Origin: Eublepharis macularius
Lineage: Eukaryota; Chordata; Lepidosauria; Squamata; Eublepharidae
Assembly (NCBI RefSeq): GCF_028583425.1
Contig: NC_072798.1
Location: 8,186,501-8,250,500, forward strand
Length of the DNA: 64,000 nt
Direction of reading: 5' to 3'
Part shown: positions 41,465 to 61,924 of the stretch, piece after piece
Position numbering within the stretch: the first letter of the stretch is position 1
Layout of the letters: every line of letters starts with the position of its first letter
The notes under the pieces: model-generated
Told to the model about the DNA's origin: nothing
The model's database searches: none
The model's input: the letters and a program-made list of their open reading frames with translations, nothing else
Program-made: the position numbers and the translations under genes

Positions 41465-42424
41465 TTAAAATTCATGGATCCTCAAGAATTATTCTTGGAG
41501 CACTATTGATATTCACTGTGTAATGTAACAGTAGGGCCACTAGGCTATAGTATTTAGTATGTTGGTATGGGATCTGTGACACCCAGGTGTGAATCCCTCT
41601 TCCGCCAGGGAAGCCTGCTAGTCAATGTTGGAGCTCTGTGATTCTTTGGATAATCACTAACAGTCAAGCGCGGGGAGGGGGGGAATAAAGTGGATCATCA
41701 GTAGATATGTAACAGACAAAAGAAGTTCATTTTTACTTAATTAATCATGATTTAACTAAGATTTCAGTGCTAGACAATATAATGATTGCTGCTATCTTTG
41801 ATTTCCTTTGAAGGAGATTAGAAAAAATCATGGAGCAGAGGTCCATTGATGGCTACTAGCCAATAAAACTACAGGGAACCTCTTTATTCAGATAAAGTCA
41901 CAGAAGTGTCTGCAGTACATGACCAAGGTTTGAGTCCAGGAGTTCTTCAAATAACAAGAGTTTTAGTACAAGGAGGCTGTTATCCTAGTCCTATTACATT
42001 GCTTAGTAGAAGTGATGCATCCTTGTAATTACACATAGATCTGTTCAGCAACTATAAGAGTTGCACCATTCTCTTGAAACTTTTTACCCACACTTCAGGC
42101 TTTTCCTTAATCATTCTCATCTGTTAGATGACCTAATAATTACCCAGGCATTCTTTACTAAAATATTTACCTTGAAAGCATATGTTTGTTTCTCTTCTTC
42201 GAAGGAGCTCACAGGGAGTTGATGAAAAACTAGTAAGTCAAGCTTATGATTAGCTAAATACAATTAAAGATTGGCAAATGTTGGAAGCCAAGCTAAGGTA
42301 CTTGCTGCCCCAGGTTATAAACCTCAAGTCAGTACCACAAGTGGTAGAACTACTGCTTAATTTTGCTGAGATGTTAGAATACAAACATTTCTGAATACCA
42401 CTGCCTCCTTCCAATCTCTGTCCG
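41465..42424. other. Intergenic, nothing clear
   Basis: A weak tRNA-SINE-like stretch at about 41540-41690; otherwise unrecognised. Confidence 0.35.
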
Positions 42425-42620
42425 TCCGTCTTCATTTATATCCGACCTTTCTCCCCAATGGGGACCAAATAAGACGTACATAATTTTCCTCTCCTCCATT
42501 TCATCCTCCTAACAACCCAGCGGGGTAGGTTAGAGGTTGATTTAGTGTGACTGGCCAAAGGTTACCAGCAAGCTTCTGTGGGAGAACAAGGATTCAAACC
42601 TGGGTCTCCCAGATCCTAGG

Positions 42621-43717
42621 TGTCATGGGCCAGCCTGGGCTGAGTGATATCAGGACTCCTCGGGAGAAGAGGAGCCCTGGCTGCGTAGCCAGCCAGGACT
42701 TAGAAAAAGAGGAGCTGCAGAGTTCATGACCAGCACCTGGGGCAGACCAACACCAGCTTGTGCAAATGCAGCAGGTAAACAGAGTTCACAACTAGCAGTT
42801 GGAGCAGAGCAACTGGCATCTCACAGTCCTGAGACAAAAAGTGAAGCTCAGCCAGTCACTTCCAGACCACCAGGATCCAGGGATCATTTCGTAGAAAAAG
42901 AGCTGCAGGAACTCATTAGCACAACTCATTATCATATGCCATACCCATTGCCATCACTGGAAGTGTGTTATTAGCATAACTGATCTCTATATGCCACACC
43001 CCCTGATCTCACCTATCCTGGCTGTTTCGGACCCAATCCTCGCCATTCCGGGCCAAAATTGGGCCCAGAATGGCAAAAAGCGGCTGCAAATGGCTGAAAG
43101 GGGGCCCAAAATGGTCAGAATTGGGCAGCTGCTGAGCGGGAGAGTGATCCACCACCTGTCAGAGGCCTAGTCCTGGCCATTTTTGGACCAATCCTGGCTG
43201 TTTTAGGCCCGATCCTGGCCATTTTGGGCCCAATCGAGGCCCAAACGGGACCCAAATGGCCAAAAATCAGATGGGCGGGGCCACCTGACATGTGACCGCT
43301 TTGGAGAACTACTGGAACTGCATTCTTGCGCATTCCTCCTCAAAATGAGCCTTGCCAGGATCACTTACACCCTTCGAGTGCTGCAGACGGAGAAGACGGG
43401 TGGATCTACAGGAAAGACAACACAGTACGTCTCCTCCTAACCCAACACCAAGCTATTCATCAGCAAGTTATTCACTGTTGTAAGGAACTATTGGGTGTGG
43501 AAGCAACAGGCCGGAATCCTATTCGTGCTATGACTACTTCACCAAACCTTTGGACCATGCCCTGACTCTGCCTGTGTCTAGCTCTTGAACTTGTTGGTAA
43601 CTAACCTTTGAACCTCCTGACCTTGCTATTTGTACTGCCCTTGGACTGGACCATAGACAACTCTTGGCACTGTCTTTGGACCAGACTTTGACCACGCTAC
43701 TGCACTAGCCCACGACA
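42621..43717. mobile_element. Solo LTR, itself split by a hAT
   Basis: Starts TGTCATGGGCC and ends CCACGACA; flanked by CTAGG and CTAGA (4 of 5 bases). Without the nested hAT it would be about 610 bp. It is an LTR-retroelement fossil with no internal region. Superfamily not determined. Confidence 0.7.
42878..43354. mobile_element. hAT-type element nested in the LTR
   Basis: 477 bp with ends CAGGGATCATTTCGTAGA and CAAGGCTCATTTTGAGGA (complement of the right end), flanked by a perfect 8-bp CCAGGATC (42870-42877 and 43355-43362). Its interior repeats a GGCCATTTTGGGCCCAAT-like motif many times. No transposase. Confidence 0.85.
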
Positions 43718-44121
43718 CTAGATCCAAACACTACACCACACTGGCTCTCTTTTTGTGCAAAGCAGCATAGGACCAGTCCGTGACAGCAACAACTTGCTGC
43801 AATATACTAAAATAATGTCTTAACACTATGTTGAATTTTTGCTCCAGTGTCATTACAAGTCCAGTGAAAATACCTAGTGAGGTTTTTTTACTTTGCTTTT
43901 GAACAGCAGGACCCTCCACACACAATAGCACAGGCCGGTGGTAAAAAGAGCAAGCTTAGTAACTATTTAGTGGCTTGAGAACAAAACTATCCTCAAAAAT
44001 CTATCCTGAAAGCATTTTAATCAGCCAAAAAATGATGTATTGTCGAAGGCTTTCACAGCCGGAGAACGATGGTTGTTGTGGGTTTTCCGGGCTGTATTGC
44101 CGTAGTCTTGGCATTGTAGTT

Positions 44122-44162
44122 CCTGACGTTTCGCCAGCAGCTGTGGCTGGCATCTTCAGAGG
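44122..44162 (-). ncRNA. Hammerhead ribozyme-like motif (family A)
   Basis: Minus-strand copy of the 27314-27354 motif with all core bases intact. Confidence 0.55.
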
Positions 44163-44280
44163 TGTAGCACCAAAACTCTTACAGGATGACTCAGCTCAAC
44201 CCCACCCCTCCTGAGTAGATACAAATGACCTACATCTTTTCCACACTGTGACACAGAGATCTCTGTCTTTTGGTGCTACA

Positions 44281-44321
44281 CCTCTGAAGATGCCAGCCAC
44301 AGCTGCTGGCGAAACGTCAGG
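44281..44321 (+). ncRNA. Hammerhead ribozyme-like motif (family A)
   Basis: Plus-strand copy, core intact, facing the copy at 44122-44162. Confidence 0.55.
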
Positions 44322-44584
44322 AACTACAACGCCAAGACCACGGCAATACAGCCCGGAAAACCCACAACAACCAGCCAAAAAATGCATTTCAATTTTCCAA
44401 ACACAACTGTTTCAAACACTATCCCCAGGCAGAGCCAACACATGGGTGCCTTTTTTGGGAGTGATTTTATCTTCAGCAGTTGTCATCATGCCATATTCTT
44501 CCACTTAAAGAGTTTTTTTTTTAAAAAAAATATTGAAACTGTATAACACACAAAACATTACTTGATAAATTTTATCATATAACT

Positions 44585-45010
44585 TTTCTGAGATAAAGTG
44601 TGTACCAGATTTCAACTGTAGGGCTGGATTTCGATTTCCATAGAGTAGCTATTGCATCCCTAGCAGCTACGAGTAAAGTTGCTATCAAGTCTTTCCTTAA
44701 CTTGGGTATATGGGCTTGGTATGTGTCCCATTGGTCTAAGAGAAGAATTTCTGGAGACACTGGAACTACATATCCCGTTATTTGTCAAATTTCTTTTAGG
44801 ACCTCTTTCCAAAACAATTCTATGTATTGGCATCTCCACCAGCAATGAGCAAAATTCTCTTCCTCTCGACAGTATTTCCAAGAGTTAGGTGAAGTTGAGG
44901 ACCCCCACCAAGTCCCTAACTTGTATAATCTACCTTCAGCAGAAATTATGAGAGATATTCCTGGACTGCCTTCAACTGTCAATTTGTTCCATGTGCCAAG
45001 GATTGGAGGA
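44585..45010 (-). mobile_element. L1-type LINE fragment (ORF2 C-terminal end)
   Basis: The minus strand encodes EEENFAHCWWRCQYIELFWK, which matches the HxxWxC region near the C-terminus of L1 ORF2p. Short and interrupted by stops. Confidence 0.65.
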
Positions 45011-46344
45011 AAACCTTTACCTTCTTAAAATTCCCAGTAAATGAGTGTTCTAACTTGCCACAACTCGCTTCATATTCATCTACATAACATTCATAAGACA
45101 TTTTGTCTACCACTAAACCAATTTCATCAGCAAATCTAAATTCCTAATATTTGTCAGACTGTAAATATAATTAACTTACAACATAATTAGATTAACCTGA
45201 CCTAATAACCTTCCTGCTGTGACTCAACTGGGACATGCCATTGCATTATTATGCATATTTTTAGGATAATGGTGCTAGTGGGACAACCCCTTTGATCAGT
45301 TGTAACAATTATAAACTGGACTGGAAAATTGATAGCATACATGCAAATATTCTCTATTCGTCACAAATGGCAGAATTAAAGCTAAGCTATATTAATGTAA
45401 ACTGCAATAAATTAGTTTGTTACATTAATACAACAAAAGCAATCAAAAACATTTTCGTTGAAGTGATAACATCACAAATGACAATGGTTCCAAGTTTCAT
45501 CATTATAGAACAACCAAAAATAATGAATAGTGAAGCTTAAATGTAAATGTTGATGTCACAGGGAATGTTTCAGTTCTGATCATATCAGTTCTTGCTCAGA
45601 ATTTATTTTTGCACATACAAAATATACTTACATTAGAGAAACCTATTCCAAAAAGGCAACAAATGATTGGCAGATACTTATTGAACCTTACACTGAAATG
45701 TAAAGTATTACGTCTGTATTATTACTAACCCCTGACTCCTGTTAATTTAATGTTATGTTTCACTAACAGTATAAATGTTTTTAGTATTTTCCTAATTAAA
45801 TATGGGAGGGTGATAAATCGGGGCTGCTGTTATCCAGGCCTCTTCCTCCTTCGCCTACTCCAGTTTCAGATCTGAAAACCATAAGCCAATATTTTCCCCT
45901 GATGGTTCATTACACTGAAATTCATTGCTTTGTGTTACTTATATAAGCCAAAGCCAAAAACAAAACAGTGACTCTGGTAATTACTTCACATCTGTTTGCT
46001 AGGTAAACTAATCCATGGACTAAATTCTTTGAATGTCTTAAAAAGTAGGATCAAGAGAGAGATTACAGTAAAAAGGATGTACAGATTAATGCTGCTGACC
46101 ATTAAAATTTATTTTTGTTTGACCATCATAGGCAACCTTTGTCCAGCAGTCAAAGAGAAGAGAAGCTCAGAATGGAAATCTTTAGAAAGACACACTGGAG
46201 GTGAGAGGTATAGGTCAACCCCCATTTTTGTTGGCCTCAGCCTGAATCTATGCCTATACATCTCAATGAAAATGGATTTCATGTGATTTTTGCTGTAATT
46301 ATTTACCAAAATTGTTATCCAGATTTGACTCATTAAGTAATGAA
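45011..46344. other. Intergenic, nothing recognised
   Basis: AT-rich; open frames without family resemblance. Confidence 0.4.
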
Positions 46345-46480
46345 GTTATTATCTGTGTTTTCTGCTAAGGGTTTTACATAGAGATTGAGTAGCACGGGGG
46401 ATAGGATTGCATTCTGAGGAACCCCACACGACAAATCTCCCACTGATGTCAAACTGGTGTCGGATGGCAACCCTTTGAGT
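46345..46480 (-). mobile_element. LINE reverse-transcriptase fragment
   Basis: The minus strand reads LSCGVPQNAILSPVLLNLYV, the RT motif of the CR1/L2 clade (GVPQGS.LSP.LF.LY). Confidence 0.7.
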
Positions 46481-46489
46481 CTGGTCTTT

Positions 46490-46600
46490 GAGGAGTGTGT
46501 AGCCATGTTGGTCTGTGGTAGGAAAGCAAGATTTTGGTCCAGTAACACCTTAAAAGCCAACTAGCCACCTGAAACTACATTTCTTCAGTACGAGCTATGT
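46490..46600 (-). mobile_element. Penelope-type repeat (family B), decayed
   Basis: Shares AGCCATGTTGGTCTGT and AGTAACACCTTAAAAGCCAA with family B copies. Confidence 0.5.
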
Positions 46601-46684
46601 TACTATCAGTAAAAAAAAATGGTCACAACTAAAAATCAACACAACTAATACGGCTTGAATTTAGGAGTCAGCAGAAGTCAGGAT

Positions 46685-47765
46685 ATTTTTTATTTATTTA
46701 TCTTTATTTCAATTTATATACCGCTCATCCCCAGGGGCTCTGGGAGGTGAACAGTTTAAAATAAATAAAAACAAGAAAACAATACTAAAATCAATATACA
46801 AAACAATAATGAAATAAATTAACCAAGTGCAATGGTGCGGAGAACCCAACCCCCACCCCGAAGGTGGGAGGCCGACATGGCACCGCCCCCTTCAACCACT
46901 GAACGCCTGGCGGAACAGCTCTGTCTTACAGGCCCAGCGGAACGATAATATGTCCCGCTGGGCCTGGGTCTCCATTGACAGAGCGTTGGCCCTGGCCCTG
47001 GTTGAAGTGAGGCGGGCTTCCTTAGGGCTGGGGACCACCAGTAAACATTTATTTGTTGATCGAAGCGGTCTCCAGGGAACGTACAGGGAGAGGAGGTCCC
47101 AAAGATATGCCGGTCCCAACCCGCTCAGGGCTTTAAAGGTAAGAATCAATACCTTGAACTTGATTCGGAATTCAACCGGAAGCCAGTACAGCTGGCGCAG
47201 AACAGGTGTGACATGTGACTGGTAAGATATACCAGTCAGGACCCACTCCGCCATATTCTGGACCAGTTGTAGTTTCCAGATCAGGCCCAGGGGTAGCCCA
47301 GCGTAGAGTGAGTTACAGTAATCTAGCCTGGAAGTGACTGTTGCATGGATCACTGTAGTCAGGTCCTGGGGCGTCAGGTAGGGGGCAAGTTGCTTGATCT
47401 GATGAAGATGGAAAAATGTAGACTTGGCAACCGCCGTGACCTGGGCCTCCATCAACAGGGAGGCATCCAGGAGCACGCCCAGACTGTCCCGTCCAGGGCA
47501 GGGAGCTGGATCCCAGCATCTGGCAGCCCCGTCCCAGCTGCAGGACCTCTGCCTTCACTGGGTTCAATTTCAGCCTGTTTCAACCATGCTGTCACAGCCT
47601 CCAGAGCTCTGGTCAGATTGTCTAGGGCCGTGTCTGGCCGGCCGTCCATCAACAGAAAAAGCTGGGTGTCATCCGCGTATTGATGACAGCCCAGCCCAAA
47701 CCTCCGCACCAACTGGGTGAGGTGGCGCATGTAGATGTTAAATAATATCATAAACAAATTGGGAT
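46685..47765 (-). mobile_element. L2/CR1-type LINE fragment with RT catalytic motif
   Basis: Minus strand. RT catalytic YADD at 47668-47679 (HQYADDTQLFLLMDGRPD), then LDYCNSLYAGLPLGLIWKLQ, QLYWLPVEFRIKFKVLILTF and the family C-terminus. The 3' tail lies at the left (CCGCTCATCCCCAGGGGCTC). The last 194 codons are open. Truncated in the RT domain, where the Penelope-type insertion at 47776 also lies. Confidence 0.88.
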
Positions 47766-47775
47766 GGTTGGGATT

Positions 47776-47930
47776 ATATTGTCGAAGGCTTTCACGGCCA
47801 GAGAACGATGGTTGTTGCGGATTTTCTGGGCTGTATAGCCGTGGTCTTGGTCGTATAGCCAGTCTTGGTCTGTATAGCCGTGGTCTTGCCAAGACCATGG
47901 CTATACAGCCCGGAAAACCCACAACAACCA
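47776..47930. mobile_element. Penelope-type insertion (family A) at a LINE edge
   Basis: Inverted ends with ATTGTCGAAGGCTTTCACGG, flanked by an 11-bp TGGTTGGGATT (47765-47775 and 47931-47941). No ribozyme core; a short internal tandem of CTGTATAGCCGTGGTCTTG. Confidence 0.7.
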
Positions 47931-48049
47931 TGGTTGGGATTGTTATCTAAAATTAAGTTGCCATTTTGTTGAAATGTTTAGAGGCAGAAGTAGGTATCCG
48001 TGGGTGTGCTTTGAATGGGCTTAAATAATTCCTTACAGACAAGACCCAA

Positions 48050-48885
48050 AAAGTTGTCAGAGACCAGTTGTCACTCATCAGTGTGGGATTTGTACTGTTC
48101 CTCAGGGTGTAATCCCGTCTCTTATGCTACTCAATCTCTATGCAAAACTCTTAGGATAAGTCATTCATGTTGTTGAAATTGGATGTTATCAATATGCTGA
48201 TATTAAAAAAAACAAGGAACATGGTGAATGTTTACACAAATTATAAAATGCTCGTCAATACTACACTGATTCAAAACATATTACATATATACAAGGAAAT
48301 TCCTAACACCAAACTAAACAAGCGGCAAGTGACACATATTTTTCACACAAGTATATTTACATATATGGTGGTATAAAATATGCTGCTTACACCCCACTCT
48401 AATTCATTGCACAATGGATAATGCAACCGAGAACAACCAACAGGAATCTAGTATCATATCTTATTTTGAGTTTTTTTTCATCAGAAGAAAACCGCAAAAT
48501 TTAAGTCAAATGTGTTTCCCATTGATAATGTTTCCTCTCATGATAGTAATAAAAAATGCTGAATTCAGGGGTTCACTCCCACCAGACAAAATGTCTAAAT
48601 CTTTGTGTGGTCCTTAACACAGCAGATAACTTGTTTCATGTTGCAGCTGATACCCTGAAATAGGTATAAACATGAACCGGACTTCTAAACATTACACCAC
48701 ATTACAAACGAGCAACATCAACAATGGTCTGTACACACGCATTCTCTGTTGTGGCCTCTACCTTGTGGAACAGCCAATGTGAGGAGGTGCTCAGGAAGGC
48801 TTCCATGCTTCAATTATTCCACAAACTATGTAAAAAAAAATTATTCAGGAAGGCACTCATTAAAAAAAGGGGGGGGGAGAATGTG
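48050..48885 (+). mobile_element. Two pieces of a decayed L2/CR1-type LINE
   Basis: 48060-48210 retains an RT-like stretch on the plus strand (LLNLYAKLLG, QYAD). 48724-48885 retains the C-terminal THAFSVVASTLWNSQ. The middle is unrecognised. Confidence 0.6.
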
Positions 48886-48897
48886 AACTATATCACT

Positions 48898-49020
48898 TGT
48901 GTGTTCTATGTTGTCAAGTTGCTTCCATCTTATGGCAATGCTATGAACGAATGCCCTCCAAAAAGTTTTGTCATTAATAGCTTTGGCTCAGATCTTGCAG
49001 ACTGAAGGCTATATAGTGCT
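48898..49020 (+). mobile_element. SINE-like conserved module
   Basis: TGTCAAGTTGCTTCCATCTT, GAATGCCCTCCAAAA and TCAGATCTTGCAGACTGA, a widespread amniote SINE-like block. Family not fixed. Confidence 0.4.
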
Positions 49021-50214
49021 ACTATGTATAGTATATAAGTATTATTGGTTTACTTTACAGAGTATTCTATTCTCACTGACCTGTTTTTATGCTTATGTAA
49101 ATACCACTTTCTGCATGTTTAACAGAATCAAGTATCATATGCTTCAAGACTGCTGTAATCCCTAGTCCTATAACTGAACTGACTTACACTGAGTAATCCA
49201 CCACCTTGAGTCTCAGTGAGAAACAGAGAATATAAGTAAAATAAACAGTAAATAATGTACTACACATTATTACAATGTTTCATCTTTATTCTCGACACTT
49301 TCATTGTTCAGAAAGTATAGCTCAATAGAAATTACCTGACTGTTCTGGATTTTAGAAATAAAACACTATTAAGAATTAAACAGTCAATAACAACTTGCAA
49401 CATCAAAACATTTAAAAACATTAACACCATGGGTAAAATTTGTTTCTTACAGGCTAGAAACTCTCTTAAAAGATGAAGAATATGGTATGGTAAAACATTT
49501 GCTTATAAATTAAGATTCAGTGTAGACAGGCACATACTGTTCATTAACAAGACTTCCCCTACAGACATACATATTTCAAGACATTTCTACTTATAGTCAC
49601 CCATATACTGCAGCAGCAATACACATACAAAAGCAGTTATCTACTTAAGGATCTGCTGTTAGAAGTAGAAAGCGATGTCTTTGCTGGGGGAAAGAAAGCA
49701 GTAATTCTACCCACTTCCCCATCAGAGATTACAGGACTACCGCAGTTTACAGAACAGAGTATCTCCTCCTGAGCTATTGTCCTGTAATATGCTCAAGATC
49801 AGAAAAATATCCTTGACAAGTTCTCAAACAGACTACATATGTGATTGGTGACAACAGGATGAAAATTTACCTCCTAACTTTTAAAAGGTCACAAACTCAA
49901 CATCCAGAAATGTTTGAAGAATATAGCATAACATTAACCTAATGGCTTTAAAATTCCACACTAAATATGTATGTGTGATATTAATCTCTTCAACTGTCAT
50001 GAAGGCACATTTTTATAAAATTCAGCAGGATAAAAAATTATTTGGAAGTCTGATCAGCCAGTTCCTTTGCTATTATAGATTGTAGTGTGTGTACAGAAGC
50101 AGGCTTCTGTTTATAAATCCCATATACAAAAATTTCCTGTCTACATTATTGCAGGAGCTTCCAGAACTCAATAGCACACAGAGAGATCCTTCACTGGGAA
50201 CCATGTGTAACAGC

Positions 50215-50436
50215 CAGGGCTTTTTTCTGGGAAAAGAGGTGGTGGAACTCAGTGGGTTGCCCTCGGAGAAAATGGTCACATGGCTGGTGGCCCCGCCCCC
50301 TGATCTCCAGAGTTTAGATTACAATCTCAACTCCCCTCTGCCTGGAGATCAGGGGGCGGGGCCACCAGCCATGTGACCATTTTCAAGAGGTTCCGGAACT
50401 CCGTTCCACTGCATTCCTGCTGGAAAAAAAGCCCTG
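50215..50436. mobile_element. hAT-type MITE, CAGGGCTTTTTTC family, copy 3
   Basis: 222 bp, flanked by a perfect 8-bp GTAACAGC (50207-50214 and 50437-50444). It forms a foldback around the GCCCCGCCCCCTGATCTCCA blocks. The youngest of the three copies by its duplication. Confidence 0.9.
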
Positions 50437-51523
50437 GTAACAGCCAAATGAAAGATAGCTCTGTTCACCCTCACCATTTCACTTTGCCTGATTTGGGGGG
50501 TGACATTAGCTCCTTCTGCACTGGGAACATAACTCCGTCCTCACTATCCCAAAAGTTAAGCATGGAATCAACTTGTCCGGGTCCTTTTGCACCTCTCATG
50601 TTTGGTCTGTGTGGTGCCATTCCTTAGTCTGCACTGTGTCAAAACGCGTCGAGATCAATGAGTGCTGGTGTTTTCCTCACTGATGCTGTCATTGGTGATG
50701 GAATAGCACCAGCCCTTTCTTTCTGCACATGCAATGAATTGATGCATTGTTGGATCAATCTATTTCCTGGATTTCTCCCTCTCGACCCAAAATAAAACAG
50801 TGGGAGAGGAAATGGGAAGGGGGAGGAATAGAGAGGAGGGGAAAGGACTGGCTAAATAGACAACAGCAGCCCGTCGCAATGAAATGGGAGGAGGGGCAGA
50901 AGGTGGAAGACTAAAAGGCAGAATAAAGAGGATCCATGGGAAAACAGCTGACTGGAAAACAGATTTTTTTTAAAAAAATGTTGGGGTATAAGCACTCCCA
51001 GGAAAGCAGTGGAAAAGCTGCATAGTAGCCAGAGTGACTACTCATAGCAGCAAATCAGATGCAGATGGTCATTAAAAAAACACTGCCATATAGGAACTGA
51101 ACTGGTGAAATTGGCCCATGCAGAAGGGTTATTGTGAAGTTAGGTATTGTTATTCTTAAAGGATGAGGAAGGTTGCATGATTCAGGCTCCCCTGCTCCAC
51201 TCAAAACAGATGATCAGCCTTACCAAAGCTGACAGCATTGACTATCTATTGGATGACTAGGCATTACACAATTATGTGTACGCAGCAATGCCCGGGCTTG
51301 TGTGTAGTTATAGAGAAAGGTGTGGGCTAAATTCACAATATAGTTCTCTCATATTAAATTCATTATTACAACCATACATATACAAAACACCGTTCACAAT
51401 ATTATATTCAAATACAGAAATAAAAACATCTTAAAACAAGAGGAAAGCAAAAGAATACATTTGTATATATGATCAAAAGAACAGGATCATAAAAAATACA
51501 TAGAAGTAATACACTATTTACAC

Positions 51524-51529
51524 TTTATT
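51524..51529 (-). terminator. Candidate proximal MARVELD2 polyadenylation signal
   Basis: AATAAA on the minus strand about 150 bp after the stop, followed by GTGTAAATAGTGT. A distal candidate lies at 49285-49290. Confidence 0.4.
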
Positions 51530-51681
51530 CAAGATGATGAAGGTTATTAATAGATTACTTAAACTGTGGATAGTGCTCAATTAGTACTTGGTCTCACAGA
51601 AGAATATTTGCACAGCAGTGGCAATAAATAGTTTTTTTAAAAAAAAAGAAAGAAACCCTTATAGGTAAAGTTATGTCGCTA

Positions 51682-60840
<9,159 letters not shown>

Positions 60841-61189
60841 TTGCAACCTTTCACCCTGTTTCAGAAATTAAAATAATGCGCAAGATTGAAGGCTATTTAT
60901 TGTTCCTCGTATGGTTTCTGGCAAACGGTATATAGTGGTGGGAGGGCTTCAAGTGTATTTGGCACAAGAAAAACAAGACTTCAGCCCCCAAGCCTAACCG
61001 TTTAAACAAACGTTTTAAAAAACATACATTTTTACAGTCCAATTCCAGGTTTTTAAAAACAGGACTCCCACTAGAACTTGGGCTCACCACGGCTGAGCTA
61101 CTGAACCCATGAATTGTCCAGGACTTCAAAAGCAACAACAAAGAGACTGACTTCTAGCGTTTAAAGACTGTCCTTTCCACACCACTTTT

Positions 61190-61880
61190 CCTGCATTGAA
61201 GTCACAGCGCTTCCTTTTGGCACTGAATCAAAATTCAGACGTGCAAAGGAAAGCGAAGCTCAAGCCCGCTCCCCTATCACGCCACCCTTTCCCCTTGAAA
61301 AAGACAGGAACTTTGACAAAAACACACTCGTTGCCGGGATCTGCCAGGAAAACGAGACCGCCAAATACCTCACAGAAACATGTTCGTGTCGTAGCCTAGA
61401 AATTCCGGGTCTTTCAGAAGGCAGGACACCGAGATTTTTTACTCCCTTTGCTTCCTTCCCGTTTCCCTTCCCCTCGCCTGGACAGACACTTCCCTCAGGA
61501 ACCACCGCCCGGCATGCTCTGTCCTCCCGCCCTCCTTCAGAGGGGCGTGTATCCGTAAGTCCCAGCTCACCTCAAGAAATGAGGCAGACAGAAAAGTCCC
61601 TGGAATGGCGGCAGGAAAGCAATTCTATGGCCTAAGGACAGCTTCACAACAGGGTCTCTTCTCGCTAGTTGTGCGCTTAGCTTGACCTTCATCTCACCCA
61701 CCTGCCCACTATAAGTAAAGGCATACCTGTCGGACCGCCCCCTCCACCTGAAGACGTTTTTTGCTTCCGCTCGCTCGAGAGGACTTTCTCAGCCAAACGT
61801 CCCTCCGCCCCCACCGCAGAAACTTTAGAGTGATCTAATTTTTCCCTACCGTGCAAGCTCTTTGTACGTGTTGCGCAGCA
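61190..61880 (-). promoter_or_regulatory. MARVELD2: MARVELD2 CpG-rich promoter and probable non-coding exon 1
   Basis: A CpG-enriched block ends abruptly at the start of a satellite array near 61925. On the minus strand, two good exon 1 donors are visible: CAG|GTATGC (exon edge 61727) and GAG|GTGAGC (exon edge 61571). The sequence above 61727 is rich in CpG and GGGGGCGG-type stretches, fitting a TATA-less promoter with the start site around 61.75-61.85 kb. Inferred, not proven. Confidence 0.6.
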
Positions 61881-61924
61881 GGTGGCCTACTAATGGTAGC
61901 AATGTGAATAGCAAAATAAGCTAT

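Larger units (their letters stand above)
42425..43745 (-). mobile_element. tRNA-type SINE split by an LTR
   Basis: The tail and body lie at 42425-42620 (ATTTATATCCGACCTTTCTC, ATTCAAACCTGGGTCTCCCA). The head resumes after 43717 (AAACACTACACCACACTGGC). The 1.1-kb gap between is an LTR. Confidence 0.8.
44035..44371. mobile_element. Penelope-type inverted-dimer insertion (family A)
   Basis: Two family A ends in opposite orientation, each with a hammerhead-like core (44122-44162 minus, 44281-44321 plus), flanked by a perfect 13-bp CAGCCAAAAAATG (44022-44034 and 44372-44384). Confidence 0.8.
49285..51681 (-). other. MARVELD2: Probable MARVELD2 3' UTR and downstream flank
   Basis: Minus-strand AATAAA signals occur at 51524-51529 (proximal) and 49285-49290 (distal, followed by a T/G-rich stretch). 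If the distal site is used, the 3' UTR of about 2.4 kb would include the 222-bp hAT MITE at 50215-50436. Extent inferred. Confidence 0.4.
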
